Source of the DNA: Clostridia bacterium
GTDB lineage: Bacteria; Bacillota; Clostridia; Christensenellales; Aristaeellaceae
Direction: 5' to 3'
DNA length: 64,000 bases
Assembly: GCA_017508975.1 (NCBI GenBank)
Contig: JAFWQU010000018.1
Location: 1 to 64,000, forward strand
Positions 17,618 to 24,773 of this stretch are shown here, one piece after another. How positions within the stretch are numbered: the first letter of the stretch is position 1; the number at the start of each line of letters is the position of its first letter. The translations under genes were made by a program, and so were the position numbers. The notes beneath the pieces were generated by a model. The model had not been told where the DNA came from, made no database searches, and saw nothing but the letters and a program-made list of their open reading frames with translations.

Positions 17618-17633
17618 GTTAGTTTCTGCTAAT
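17618..17633 (+). promoter_or_regulatory. Operator GTTAG-N6-CTAAT, upstream of araC-like gene
   Basis: GTTAGTTTCTGCTAAT, the second member of the six-site operator family. It overlaps a TAATAT that could be the -10 of the regulator gene. Confidence 0.55.
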
Positions 17634-17645
17634 ATATGGTTTGAG

Positions 17646-17661
17646 GTTAGGTTTAGCTAAT
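17646..17661 (+). promoter_or_regulatory. Operator GTTAG-N6-CTAAT, upstream of araC-like gene
   Basis: GTTAGGTTTAGCTAAT, 28 bases after the previous site and 38 bases before the regulator's start. Both sites would control the regulator gene, probably by the same metal-sensing repressor as the operon. Confidence 0.55.
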
Positions 17662-17698
17662 CTTCTGACCGGGATCACCGGTTCACGGGGGCAAGGCG

Positions 17699-18085
17699 AT
17701 GAAAGAGAAGCAGTATGCCGGGGAGGACCTGGCAAGAGCCGCTCAGGACTATATCGAAGCGCACAGCGCCGAGAGGTTTTCTCTCCAGGAGATGGCCGGC
17801 GCGCTGTTTGTGAACGGCAGCTATCTGCTGCGGGTTTTCAAGCGCTATACGGGGATGACGCCGCTCTCCTATCACCATCGGGTCCGCTGCCGAAAAGCCG
17901 GAGAGCTTCTGGTGCGGACGGACCGGTCGATATCGGAAATCGGCGAGGCGGTGGGCTTTGTCTCCTCCTCGCACTTCTCCCACATTTTCCGGAAAACGGA
18001 GGGCTGCACCCCCAGCGAATACCGCAGCCAGAACAAACCCGCCGGACAGGACGGGGGAGAAGAAGAGAATTCTTGTCTCAAGTAA
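17699..18085 (+). CDS. AraC-family transcriptional regulator (DNA-binding domain only)
   Basis: The product is 128 aa. Almost all of it is the double helix-turn-helix of the AraC family: first helix-turn-helix in FSLQEMAGALFVNGSYLLRVF (~26-46), linker helix, and second in ISEIGEAVGFVSSSHFSHIFRK (~81-102), followed by the conserved GCTPSEYR. No ligand-sensing domain is present. It is divergent from the iron operon and preceded by two metal-type operators, so it may add a second control layer to iron uptake. Its last codons (Cys-Leu-Lys-stop) come from repeat copy 5. Confidence 0.9.
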   Translation: MKEKQYAGEDLARAAQDYIEAHSAERFSLQEMAGALFVNGSYLLRVFKRYTGMTPLSYHHRVRCRKAGELLVRTDRSISEIGEAVGFVSSSHFSHIFRKTEGCTPSEYRSQNKPAGQDGGEEENSCLK

Positions 18086-18207
18086 AACTGCAAATCCAGC
18101 AACAGCATGTGGCCGAAGGTCCAGGGCGATCGGAAAGCCGCCAGTCCGGCTGCGGACCTGGTCGCGCCCGCAGGCGCGAAATCCCCTTGTTGACAATAAG
18201 AAAACCA
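18073..18207 (+). repeat. Interspersed hairpin element, copy 5 (long form)
   Basis: The left end TGTCTCAAGTAA supplies the TAA stop codon of the AraC gene. The copy has the 18-base extra arm (GTCCG-GCTG-CGGAC) and the GCGC form of hairpin II; the right end is decayed. It lies between the stop and the terminator. Confidence 0.88.
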
Positions 18208-18235
18208 AGAGCTCATTCGTCAAAACAGAACAAGC

Positions 18236-18275
18236 AAAAAGCCGGCACAGGAGAACTCCTGACCGGCTCTTTTGT
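18236..18275. terminator. Bidirectional intrinsic terminator
   Basis: The stem AGCCGG-c-ACAGGAG / CTCCTG-a-CCGGCT (18240-18268) is flanked by TTTTGTCTGTT on the plus strand and TTTTTGCTTGTT on the minus strand. It serves the convergent AraC and flavin reductase genes. Confidence 0.85.
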
Positions 18276-18283
18276 CTGTTCTG

Positions 18284-18856
18284 TTATTTCTTCATCAGTG
18301 CGGCACCGGCGTTCCAGGCCTTGCCGACCTGTTCGCCGGACACATAGTACCCGTGCCGGAACTGATCGAAGATCAGCGCGTTCAGCTTCGCGGGATCGAC
18401 CTTGCCCTTCCCGTCCAGCACGGCCTCTTCCGCGGCGACATTGACGATCCTCCCGACGATGGCATACATGTTCTCCGTGTGGACGACCTCGGCCAGCTCA
18501 CACTCCATGACAACGGGGAATTCCTCGATGACAGGCGCGTTGACGTGTTCGCTCTGCGCGGCGTGATATCCGGTGCGCTCAAATTTGTCGTTCATCTTGT
18601 TGCCGGACGCGATGCCGAAGAAATCGGCGACGTCCATATGGTCCCGATCCGCAAGGGCGACGGTGAACGCCCCGGTCTTCAGCAGGTTCTGCGTGGTTTT
18701 GTGGTCCTCATCGATGAAAAGCGCGATCTTGTCCATGGCGCAGATCATGCCCCAGGCCGCGTTCATGACGTTGACCTTGCCGGTCTCGTCATACGCGGCG
18801 ACCATCAGCACAGGCATCGGGTACACAGCCTGCACGACCCCAAGATTCTTCTTCAT
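18284..18856 (-). CDS. Flavin reductase-like (FMN-binding split barrel) protein
   Basis: The product is 190 aa. It fits the Flavin_Reduct family of FMN-binding split-barrel proteins found in anaerobes. The N-terminal VYPMPVLMVAAYDETGKVNVMNAAWG block (~12-36), with the conserved Pro and Asn-x-x-x-Ala/Trp, forms the FMN phosphate site; KTTQNLLKTGAFTVAL (~53-68) and GNKMNDKFERTGY follow as in relatives. Members reduce flavins or bind FMN as electron carriers. It is a single gene with its own promoter, next to the iron locus but not in its operon. Confidence 0.88.
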   Translation of the reverse strand: MKKNLGVVQAVYPMPVLMVAAYDETGKVNVMNAAWGMICAMDKIALFIDEDHKTTQNLLKTGAFTVALADRDHMDVADFFGIASGNKMNDKFERTGYHAAQSEHVNAPVIEEFPVVMECELAEVVHTENMYAIVGRIVNVAAEEAVLDGKGKVDPAKLNALIFDQFRHGYYVSGEQVGKAWNAGAALMKK

Positions 18857-18897
18857 TGAATTCCCTCCCGAAATTGGATTGCCTTTCCGGCACTTTC

Positions 18898-18926
18898 ATG
18901 ATAGCATCCGGCCGAAAAGAAAACAA
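18898..18926 (-). promoter_or_regulatory. Promoter of the flavin reductase-like gene
   Basis: On the minus strand TTGTTT, a 17-base spacer and TATCAT preceded by TGC (extended -10), 42 bases before the start codon. Confidence 0.5.
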
Positions 18927-18950
18927 GTACCAACCATAAAGGATCATGTC

Positions 18951-19089
18951 ATACTAATCTCAGTTTAGAATGCTCATTGTCAACAGCAAGATTTCGCGGC
19001 CTGCGGGCCGCGACCAGGACTTTCCGATCGCCCTGGACCTTCGGTTACATGCCTTTTCTTGATTTGCAGTTTTTACTTGAGATTAGTAT
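18951..19089 (-). repeat. Interspersed hairpin element, copy 6
   Basis: Full-length short form in minus orientation, with both ends intact (ATACTAATCTCAG on one side, TGAGATTAGTAT on the other) and the GGCC form of hairpin II. Confidence 0.92.
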
Positions 19090-19173
19090 CAGAAAGCTTC
19101 GCCACAATGATGAGATCGGCTCGCGGAGGCTCGTGGAAATCGTCCGAATTCTGGAGGGGGATGCCAAAGAAAA

Positions 19174-19212
19174 ACCGGCAGCCGCGGAATACTTGATTCC
19201 GCAGCAGCCGAT
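19174..19212 (-). terminator. Terminator of the small secreted protein gene at 19245
   Basis: A 15-bp stem with two mismatches (CGGC.GC.GCGGAAT / ATTCCGC.GC.GCCG) is followed on the minus strand by GGTTTTTC. Confidence 0.8.
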
Positions 19213-19244
19213 TTTTCTGTATGCAGGGAATACCTTTTATCCGC

Positions 19245-19721
19245 TCATTCCGCCGGATGCACCAGGAACACGGAGAGGCAGATGACCTCGTCCCCCGCGC
19301 CCGGGTAGAAGGTGGACATGACGATGTTGCCGTCCTCCAGGAGCTCAACGGCGAACCCGCGGCCCTCAGCATCCGTGCCTTGCAGCTGGCCGGCCTCGAA
19401 GGTATAGGGCATTTCCACCGTATGGAACTCGCCGTTCTCATCCTGCAGATCCTGCAGGATCATACCCTTGGTGATGCGGTAGGGCATGAAGTTGAAGCCA
19501 TAGGTGCCGGCCAGTGTCTGCTCGTCAACATACTCTTCCCCGGCGAAGGCGACGCGAAGTACCCAGTTGCCCTCGAAAGCAGCCTCGTCCACGGTCGTAT
19601 CGCCGTCCTCAAGGACCACGCCGGGCATGCTGTCAAAGGTGGGAATCTCCAGATCCGCCATGGCGGTGCAGGCGGCGCACAGCAGACACAGGGTCATCAG
19701 GATCGCAAAGAACTTTTTCAT
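19245..19721 (-). CDS. Small secreted protein, unknown function
   Basis: The product is 158 aa. The signal peptide MKKFFAILMTLCLLCAACTAMA contains two cysteines near the cleavage site, so a lipoprotein is possible but the lipobox is poor. The mature part is strand-rich with regularly spaced Gly/Phe (FEGNWVLRVAFAGE, GTYGFNFMPYRIT, GRGFAVELLEDGNIVM), a pattern seen in small lipocalin-like folds. The ATG follows GAGGAGG. Repeat copy 7 ends 24 bases upstream of the start codon and occupies the place of the promoter. No family is recognised. Confidence 0.8.
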   Translation of the reverse strand: MKKFFAILMTLCLLCAACTAMADLEIPTFDSMPGVVLEDGDTTVDEAAFEGNWVLRVAFAGEEYVDEQTLAGTYGFNFMPYRITKGMILQDLQDENGEFHTVEMPYTFEAGQLQGTDAEGRGFAVELLEDGNIVMSTFYPGAGDEVICLSVFLVHPAE

Positions 19722-19745
19722 GATTCGGTTCCTCCTCAGGTTGTT

Positions 19746-19884
19746 ATACCAATCTCAAGTAAGAGCTGCAAATTCAGCAACGGCATGTGGCCGAAGGTCC
19801 AGGGCGATCGGAAAGCCCTGGTCGCGGCCCGCAGGCCGCGAAATTTTACTGATAACAATGAGCACTTTAAATTGAGATCAGTAT
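19746..19884 (+). repeat. Interspersed hairpin element, copy 7
   Basis: Full-length short form with both ends. Read toward the minus-strand gene at 19721, its outer end gives TTGCAG, a 17-base spacer and TATAAC, a promoter-like arrangement formed by the end plus flanking bases. Confidence 0.92.
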
Positions 19885-19893
19885 TAAGGAATT

Positions 19894-19950
19894 TTGAGAG
19901 GTCCGCAGCCGGACGGGCGGCTTTCCTGCCGCCTCCGGACTCTTCGGGTG
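19894..19950 (-). repeat. Degenerate fragment of the hairpin element (copy 7b)
   Basis: On the minus strand this stretch reads CACCCGAAGAGTCC, GGAAAGCCGCC and GTCCGGCTGCGGACC, matching the core of the long-form element. It is most like the middle copy of the 38.4-kb cluster. Both outer ends are lost. Confidence 0.65.
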
Positions 19951-19989
19951 CGTACCCCTGCGGGATCCGGCTGCTATCGGACGTTTTGA

Positions 19990-20517
19990 TTATTCGGCGG
20001 GCTGGATGGAGGCGGCCATCACCTTGAACAGGCTGCTGTAGGGCTCCTCATTCGTCAGCGTGAAGCCGAACAGCACGACGCTGCCCTGATCCGTGCCGAA
20101 GGCAAAGCAGGAAGTGATGACACCCTCGGCCCCGACGTTGAACTGATAGCAGTGCAGACCGTTCAGAACAGTCTCATACACCGTGGCTCCCTGGCTCTCC
20201 AGCCCGGCTTTGAAGCTGGAAATGTCGATGGCGAGGTGCTGCGCGTTCACCAAGGCTCTCTCTTCCTTCTCGCTCTTCAGCACCATGAAGGTGCCGCCCT
20301 CCAGGGCCTCATCGGAGAGCTCGGTATCCTTGAACTCGGCAGGGATAAACATTTTCAGACCGATATCGGACACGGTGGCGAACTGTCCGTCGATTTCAGC
20401 GGCAGTGGCCTCATAGTCGCTCCAGTTGACCACGGAGGGCTCGACGTCTTCGGCAAACGCGGCCGCGGCGGTCAGGATCAGGCACAGGCTCATCAGAACA
20501 GCAATCAGTTTCTTCAT
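19990..20517 (-). CDS. Small secreted protein, unknown function
   Basis: The product is 175 aa from the ATG at 20517 (GGAGG upstream). It has a signal peptide (MKKLIAVLMSLCLILTAAAAFA) followed by a mature domain with alternating strands and one long helix, including the segment VSDIGLKMFIPAEFKDTEL. This arrangement resembles DUF-type exported proteins in which a predicted beta-sheet packs on a helix, but no named family can be assigned. The gene is preceded by the shared CTGCC/CGTAT motif. It ends IQPAE; the neighbouring gene at 19245 ends VHPAE, and both have similar leaders, so the two may be distant paralogues. Confidence 0.8.
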   Translation of the reverse strand: MKKLIAVLMSLCLILTAAAAFAEDVEPSVVNWSDYEATAAEIDGQFATVSDIGLKMFIPAEFKDTELSDEALEGGTFMVLKSEKEERALVNAQHLAIDISSFKAGLESQGATVYETVLNGLHCYQFNVGAEGVITSCFAFGTDQGSVVLFGFTLTNEEPYSSLFKVMAASIQPAE

Positions 20518-20598
20518 TTTCGTTTTCCTCCATAACTTCTGTCTTTTCTTTCTTCCGGCAGGCGGTGCGGCTTCCGCTTCATTTCCGCCAGCCACAGA

Positions 20599-20627
20599 TT
20601 GATACGCCCGCCGTCGGGGGGCGGCAG
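20599..20627 (-). promoter_or_regulatory. Shared promoter-like motif, site 2
   Basis: On the minus strand CTGCC (20623-20627), 16 bases, then CGTATCAA (20599-20606), 82 bases before the start at 20517. Confidence 0.5.
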
Positions 20628-20648
20628 TGATCCGGAAAATTATTCATA

Positions 20649-20804
20649 ATACTGATCTCAGTTTAGAATGCTTATTGTCAACAACGAGATTTCGCGCCTG
20701 CGGGCGCGACCAGGTCCGCAGCCGGACTGGCGGCTTTCCGATCGCCCTGGACCTTCGGGCCGCATGCTGTCGCTGGATTTGCAGTTTTTACTTGAGATTA
20801 GTAT
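20649..20804 (-). repeat. Interspersed hairpin element, copy 8 (long form)
   Basis: Complete 156-bp long-form copy in minus orientation. Both termini are intact, the 18-base extra arm is present, and hairpin II is of the GCGC form. Confidence 0.92.
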
Positions 20805-20843
20805 AAATTCATATGCTGAACCCCCGCCGGTTTCAAAGTGTGC

Positions 20844-21056
20844 TCAGGGATGTTCTCCCCGGGAGGTGATGTTTGCACTCCCGCATTTTTCACACCGGGT
20901 GGGTTTGTCGCCTCCTTTTTTGAACCAGTCCCAGCCGCAGCCGCTGCAGTGGCATGTCCATTTCCAGATGCGGTTGAAGCTCGCGCCGCCCGCGGCCTGA
21001 TCCGCCTGCTCGTCTGTCAGCTTCCGGCTGTTCTTAGGGCTTCTGCTTTTGTCCAA
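20844..21056 (-). CDS. Small zinc-ribbon protein
   Basis: The product is 70 aa, starting at a TTG (21056) that follows AAGGAGG with the right spacing; longer readings have no ribosome site. Two CxxC knuckles (CSGC and CEKC, ~22 residues apart) form a zinc ribbon around WDWFKKGGDKPTRC. The N-terminal half is charged and contains a SRKLTDEQADQAAGG helix. Such proteins are nucleic-acid or protein adaptors; the partner is unknown. Confidence 0.8.
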   Translation of the reverse strand: MDKSRSPKNSRKLTDEQADQAAGGASFNRIWKWTCHCSGCGWDWFKKGGDKPTRCEKCGSANITSRGEHP

Positions 21057-21099
21057 GATGCTCCCCTCCTTCCCAGGTTTGTTATACTGTCGTAAGGAT

Positions 21100-21128
21100 A
21101 TTATACCATTCCGGACAGAAAAAACAAG
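21100..21128 (-). promoter_or_regulatory. Promoter of the zinc-ribbon gene
   Basis: On the minus strand TATAAT (21100-21105) with a weak -35 (CTTGTT) 17 bases upstream, embedded in the T-run of the preceding terminator. Confidence 0.5.
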
Positions 21129-21145
21129 GCCGTTGTCCGGCCTTG
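21125..21145 (-). terminator. Terminator of the M13-like peptidase gene
   Basis: The 7-bp stem CAAGGCC/GGCCTTG is followed on the minus strand by TTTTTTC. Confidence 0.8.
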
Positions 21146-21170
21146 CCATAAGGGATCCGATGCGGACTGC

Positions 21171-21893
21171 TCACCAGATGCTTACCCGGTTCTCCGGGGC
21201 AACGTACATGGGCGTTCCCTCCACGATGGCGGGGTAGGTGGCGTAGAGCTCATCCTGCTGAGCGGTGGTGAAGTTGATCCGGACGTAGGCGGCCGGATGG
21301 AGGTTGGATGCGTAGTCCTGCAGGGCAGCCTCCCGGGTCGGAAAGCTGCGGTAATACCTTTGGCCGTACTCCCGGAAGAAGAGGTCGTAATCGAAGCCCT
21401 CCGTCTTCCCGGCCAGATCCAGGGTCAGCCGGAGTCCCAGCAGGTCCGCCGCCGCCTCATAGATCACATGCTCGCCGTTCACATGGACGCCGTCCGCCAG
21501 CTCGATGCGGTTCAGGGCATCGACCAGACGCTGTACACGTTCCTGGAACTTTGGCTGGTCCTCCTCCGACAGCACGTTCTCAGAGGCGCCGTCCCAGCCG
21601 AACTGGATGCCGTTGGGATCGTAGCCGTGGGAGAGCTCGTGGCCGATGGTCTGCCCGATACCCGCCAGCAGGGTTTCCCGGGAGCTGTCGTCGTTGTAGG
21701 CGTCCGTCCAGGAGGCCTGACGATGCCGGTCATAGTTCACGGACAGATAGAAATCGGTCTCCGCCCCGGGACGTTCGGCCGGCAGGTTGCCGGGCAGTTC
21801 CGGATTGACCCAGGGCGCGCCCTCGGCCAGGGAGGCCCCCGCCAGACACACGGCCAGGCACAGGCAGAGCAGAGAACAGAGCAGTTTTTTCAT
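21171..21893 (-). CDS. Reduced M13 (neprilysin-type) metallopeptidase, secreted
   Basis: The product is 240 aa, against ~650 for normal M13 peptidases. After a signal peptide it has a short piece resembling the M13 N-terminus (GAETDFYLSVNYD), then jumps to the catalytic C-terminal part: GQTIGHELSHGYD with HELSH at 85-89, EAAAD with the third zinc ligand Glu146 and Asp150, and the family's end PMYVAPENRVSIW. The large N-terminal helical lobe and the NAFY substrate motif are absent. All zinc ligands and the C-terminus are retained, so it may still be an active mini-enzyme; alternatively it is an internally deleted remnant. The reading frame is intact. The ATG at 21893 has GGAG 8 bases upstream; another ATG directly precedes it. 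Confidence 0.8.
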   Translation of the reverse strand: MKKLLCSLLCLCLAVCLAGASLAEGAPWVNPELPGNLPAERPGAETDFYLSVNYDRHRQASWTDAYNDDSSRETLLAGIGQTIGHELSHGYDPNGIQFGWDGASENVLSEEDQPKFQERVQRLVDALNRIELADGVHVNGEHVIYEAAADLLGLRLTLDLAGKTEGFDYDLFFREYGQRYYRSFPTREAALQDYASNLHPAAYVRINFTTAQQDELYATYPAIVEGTPMYVAPENRVSIW

Positions 21894-22063
21894 CATGATT
21901 TCTCCAGCCGCGCGGCGTATGCTCTTCCCGCAGGAGAAGCTCCCGTGCCGCGTCCGGCTCCTGCCTGTCTGATTCGACAGCCGGGACAGGAGTCCTTTTT
22001 CGGAAATATATGTTTTTATCACAGTTTGTTTTGCGGCTCCGGGGAGCGGCGCCGTCCTTCTCC

Positions 22064-22092
22064 GCAAAAGAAGAATCCCATCCGGAGATGGG
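22064..22092 (-). terminator. Terminator downstream of the double-glycine peptide gene
   Basis: The stem CCCATC-CGGA-GATGGG (22077-22092) is followed on the minus strand by ATTCTTCTTTTGC. Repeat copy 9 lies between it and the peptide gene's stop. Confidence 0.65.
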
Positions 22093-22190
22093 AGTGATCT
22101 GATTCGCTGTCAGGCTGCGGATTTCCTGGAAACCCGGTCGTCTCCCCGCAATTGTCTTTAGCCAGGTTCTCAAACCAGGTTCAGGTTTGT

Positions 22191-22265
22191 GCCCGAAGGG
22201 CCGGGGCGACCGGAAAGCCGCCGGTCCGGCTGCGGACCTGGCCGCGCCCGCAGGCGCGGAATCTC
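22191..22265 (+). repeat. Interspersed hairpin element, copy 9 (degenerate, long-form core)
   Basis: Only the core is recognisable: CCCGAAGG, a GC-enriched first stem, GGAAAGCC, the extra arm GGTCCGGCTGCGGACC and CGCGCC-CGCA-GGCGCG. The terminal repeats are lost. It begins 12 bases after the stop of the peptide gene. Confidence 0.75.
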
Positions 22266-22276
22266 CCCGCTAACCC

Positions 22277-22501
22277 TCAGTTCGCGTAGGTGTTGGAGTA
22301 GGTGTTGCCGTTTCCGTCTTCCCAGGTCACGGTCTGGCTGACGATGGGATCATAGGGCTTCTTCTTCTCGCCGCCCACGGTGTAGGAGTACTTGTTGCCG
22401 TTCGCGTCCTCCCAGCTCACGGTCATGCTCACGATGGGATCCTCCACGCCGCCCACGATCTGCTTCAGTTCTTCCAGGCTCATTTCCTTCTTCATGCTCA
22501 T
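22277..22501 (-). CDS. Double-glycine leader peptide with two internal repeats (putative secreted peptide/RiPP-like)
   Basis: The product is 74 aa from the ATG at 22501 (GAAAGGAAG upstream). Residues 1-18 are a classical double-glycine leader, ending SLEELKQIVGG, of the kind cut by C39 peptidase-containing ABC exporters in bacteriocin and related peptide systems. The 56-residue mature part holds two copies of DPIVSxTVxWEDxNGNxYS (~21-40 and ~51-70) joined by a Lys/Gly-rich linker. There are no cysteines and few Ser/Thr clusters, so lanthipeptide chemistry is not suggested; the repeats look like beta-hairpins. No exporter or immunity gene is nearby. The gene is preceded by the CTGCC/CGTAT motif. 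Confidence 0.8.
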   Translation of the reverse strand: MSMKKEMSLEELKQIVGGVEDPIVSMTVSWEDANGNKYSYTVGGEKKKPYDPIVSQTVTWEDGNGNTYSNTYAN

Positions 22502-22575
22502 TTGATTTGCTTCCTTTCTGCGGCCTTTGCCGCTTGCACGCATTTTTGCCGCAGGCTTATTGCCGCCTGCACACA

Positions 22576-22604
22576 TTGATACGCGCCCCCGGGAGGGGTG
22601 GCAG
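22576..22604 (-). promoter_or_regulatory. Shared promoter-like motif, site 3
   Basis: On the minus strand CTGCC (22600-22604), 16 bases with CCCCTCCCGGGGG, then CGTATCAA (22576-22583), 75 bases before the peptide start. Confidence 0.5.
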
Positions 22605-22651
22605 TAAATCCGCAAAAAAGTCTTTCGCAATCTGCACATCGATTCCGTTTT

Positions 22652-22787
22652 ATACCATCTCAAGTAAAAAACTGCAAATCAAGAAAGGGCATGCATCCGA
22701 AGGCCCAGGGCGATCGGAAAGCCCTGGTCGCGCCCGCAGGCGCGAAATCCCGCTGTGTCAATAAGCATACAAAATGAAGATCGGTAT
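22652..22787 (+). repeat. Interspersed hairpin element, copy 10
   Basis: Full-length short form, GCGC form of hairpin II, with slightly diverged right end (AAAATGAAGATCGGTAT). Confidence 0.9.
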
Positions 22788-22817
22788 GAATCCTGTGTGA
22801 CGAAGGATCCTCGAAAG

Positions 22818-23252
22818 CTACTCTTTCCCCAGCGCCGACAGTCCCTCCGGCAGATCCAGCCGGCGGAGCCGGGAGCAGTCCTCAAAGGCGCGGTCGCCGA
22901 TGAAGCAGACGCTCCCGGGAATCCGGATGTGGAAGAGACTGATGCAGCCGGCGAAGGCCTCCTCTCCGATGAAGAGAAGGCCGTCCCCCAGAGTGACCCA
23001 GTTGAGGTGAATGCAGTCCGCGAAGGCGGACGGGCCGACGGAGACCATTCCGTCGGGAGCCTTCACATAGAACAGGCTCTCCATGCGGGCAAAGGCTCCC
23101 TCGCCGATGCCCGACACCCGCTGCCCTCCGAGAACCTCCGGAATGTGGATGCGCATTTCCAGACTTTTGCAGGCGGTGATCACCGCCGTCCCGTCGGGCT
23201 CAATGCGCCAGCGGTATGTCCCGTCCTCCCCGTATCCGGGCTGATCCGTCAA
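22818..23252 (-). CDS. BspA-type (LRR_5) leucine-rich repeat protein
   Basis: The product is 144 aa. It starts at a TTG (23252) with GGGGAGG 8 bases upstream, three bases after the metY stop, so it is co-transcribed with metY. From ~residue 45 it shows about four LRR_5 units with the spacing I..GAFA.M..L..V..P....SVG..AFADC..L..V.L, typical of BspA-like proteins. No signal peptide is present, which is unusual, as most BspA-type proteins are exported. It ends abruptly inside a repeat (LDLPEGLSALGKE), so the gene may be shortened. Confidence 0.82.
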   Translation of the reverse strand: MTDQPGYGEDGTYRWRIEPDGTAVITACKSLEMRIHIPEVLGGQRVSGIGEGAFARMESLFYVKAPDGMVSVGPSAFADCIHLNWVTLGDGLLFIGEEAFAGCISLFHIRIPGSVCFIGDRAFEDCSRLRRLDLPEGLSALGKE

Positions 23253-23255
23253 TGC

Positions 23256-24551
23256 TCACGCCTCCCCGGTCTTCTCCAGCGCCTGCCGGATGTCCTCCAC
23301 CAGGTCCCCGGGATCCTCCAGGCCGCAGCTCATGCGCACCAGCCCCGCGGGCACGCCGGCGGCCTGCAGCTGCTCGTCGGTCATCTGGCGGTGGGTGGTG
23401 CTGGCGGGGTTCAGGCAGCAGGTGCGGGCGTCGGCCACATGGGTCTCGATGGCCGCCAGGCGCAGGGCGTTCATGAAAACCTCCGCCGTGGCCCGGCCGC
23501 CCTTCAGCTCAAAGCTCACCACGCCGCAGGAACCGTTGGGCAGGTACTTCAGCGCCCGGGCATGGTAGGGATCCCCGGGCAGGCCGCAGTAGTGGACCCG
23601 CTCCACCTCCGGCCGGTCCCGGAGGAACTCCGCCACCGCCTGACCGTTCTCGCAGTGGCGCTTCATGCGGACGTGCAGGCTCTCCAGGCCCAGATTCAGG
23701 TAGAAGGCGTGCTGGGGGGACTGGATGGCGCCGAAGTCGCGCATCAGCTGCGCCGTGCACTTGGTGATGAAGGCCCCGCCCATGCCGAACTTCTCGGCGT
23801 AGGTGACGCCGTGGTAGCTCTCGTCCGGGGTGCACAGGCCGGGAAATTTATCGGCGTGCGCCATCCAGTCGAAGCGGCCGCTGTCCACGATCGCGCCGCC
23901 CACCGCCGCGCCGTGGCCGTCCATGTACTTGGTGGTGGAGTGGGTGACGATGTCCGCGCCCCACTCGATGGGCCGGCAGTTCACCGGGGTGGCGAAGGTG
24001 TTGTCGATGATAAAGGGCACCCCGTGGGCGTGGGCAGCCCGGGCGAACTGCTCGATGTCCAGCACCGTCAGGGCCGGGTTGGCGATGGTCTCGCCGAAGA
24101 GCGCCTTCGTGTTGGGGCGGAAGGCGGCGTCCAGCTCCTCGTCCGTGCAGTCCGGAGAGACGAAGGTCACCTCGATGCCCATCCGCGCCATGGTGACGCT
24201 GATCAGGTTGAAGGTGCCGCCGTAGATGGAGGAGGAGGCCACGATGTGGTCCCCGCAGGAGGCCAGGTTGAACAGGGCGAAGAAGTTCGCCGCCTGGCCG
24301 GAGGAGGTGAGCATGGCCGCCGTGCCGCCCTCCAGGGCCGCGATCTTCGCCGCCACGTAGTCGTTCGTGGGATTCTGGAGCCGGGTGTAGAAGTATCCCG
24401 CCTCCTCCAGGTCGAAAAGCTTGCCCATCTCCTCGCCGGTGGCATATTTGAAGGTGGTGGACTGGACGATGGGGATCTGCCGGGGCTCCCCGTTCCCGGG
24501 GGTATAGCCCGCCTGCACGCACCGGGTGTCCAGCTTGTACTGCTCTGCCAT
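23256..24551 (-). CDS. metY: O-acetylhomoserine sulfhydrylase (PLP-dependent)
   Basis: The product is 431 aa, normal length for O-acetyl-L-homoserine sulfhydrylase, which makes homocysteine from O-acetylhomoserine and sulfide. Visible features: N-terminal TRCVQAGYTPGNGEPRQIPIVQSTTF, tyrosines and arginine of YFYTRLQNPTNDYVAAKIAALEGG, SSGQAA phosphate-binding loop, Asp in IIDNTFATPV that contacts the PLP ring nitrogen, and the PLP lysine in HSTTKYMDGHG. The C-terminus SCGLEDPGDLVEDI is standard. The family also contains cystathionine enzymes, but the ~430-aa length and the GMGGAFITK insert favour MetY. ATG with GAGGAGG upstream. Confidence 0.93.
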   Translation of the reverse strand: MAEQYKLDTRCVQAGYTPGNGEPRQIPIVQSTTFKYATGEEMGKLFDLEEAGYFYTRLQNPTNDYVAAKIAALEGGTAAMLTSSGQAANFFALFNLASCGDHIVASSSIYGGTFNLISVTMARMGIEVTFVSPDCTDEELDAAFRPNTKALFGETIANPALTVLDIEQFARAAHAHGVPFIIDNTFATPVNCRPIEWGADIVTHSTTKYMDGHGAAVGGAIVDSGRFDWMAHADKFPGLCTPDESYHGVTYAEKFGMGGAFITKCTAQLMRDFGAIQSPQHAFYLNLGLESLHVRMKRHCENGQAVAEFLRDRPEVERVHYCGLPGDPYHARALKYLPNGSCGVVSFELKGGRATAEVFMNALRLAAIETHVADARTCCLNPASTTHRQMTDEQLQAAGVPAGLVRMSCGLEDPGDLVEDIRQALEKTGEA

Positions 24552-24585
24552 GAAAAACGCCTCCTCGTTTTGTCGCTTCCCGCCC

Positions 24586-24615
24586 AGTATACAGGATGCG
24601 GGGCCGGAATGTCAA
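24586..24615 (-). promoter_or_regulatory. metY promoter
   Basis: On the minus strand TTGACA (24610-24615), 18-base spacer, TATACT (24586-24591), 35 bases before the start. No riboswitch-like fold was seen in the short leader. Confidence 0.65.
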
Positions 24616-24636
24616 TTTGCGCCGGGACCGGGCCTG

Positions 24637-24773
24637 ATACCAATCTCAAGTAAGAACTGCAAATTCAGCAACAGCATGTGGCCGAAGGTCCAGGGCGATC
24701 GGAAAGCCCTGGTCGCGCCCGCAGGCGCGAAATCTCCCCGTTGGCATTTAGCATACGATACTGAAATCAGTAT
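24637..24773 (+). repeat. Interspersed hairpin element, copy 11
   Basis: Full-length short form, GCGC type; ends ATACCAATCTCAAGTAA and TGAAATCAGTAT. Confidence 0.92.

Noticed and set aside
17423..17698. Fur box in the iron operon promoter
   Set aside because: No good match to the AT-rich Fur consensus; the sites present have the TTAG-N6-CTAA form of DtxR-type boxes.
24552..24640. SAM or T-box riboswitch before metY
   Set aside because: The leader between the promoter and the start codon is only about 30 bases, too short for either.
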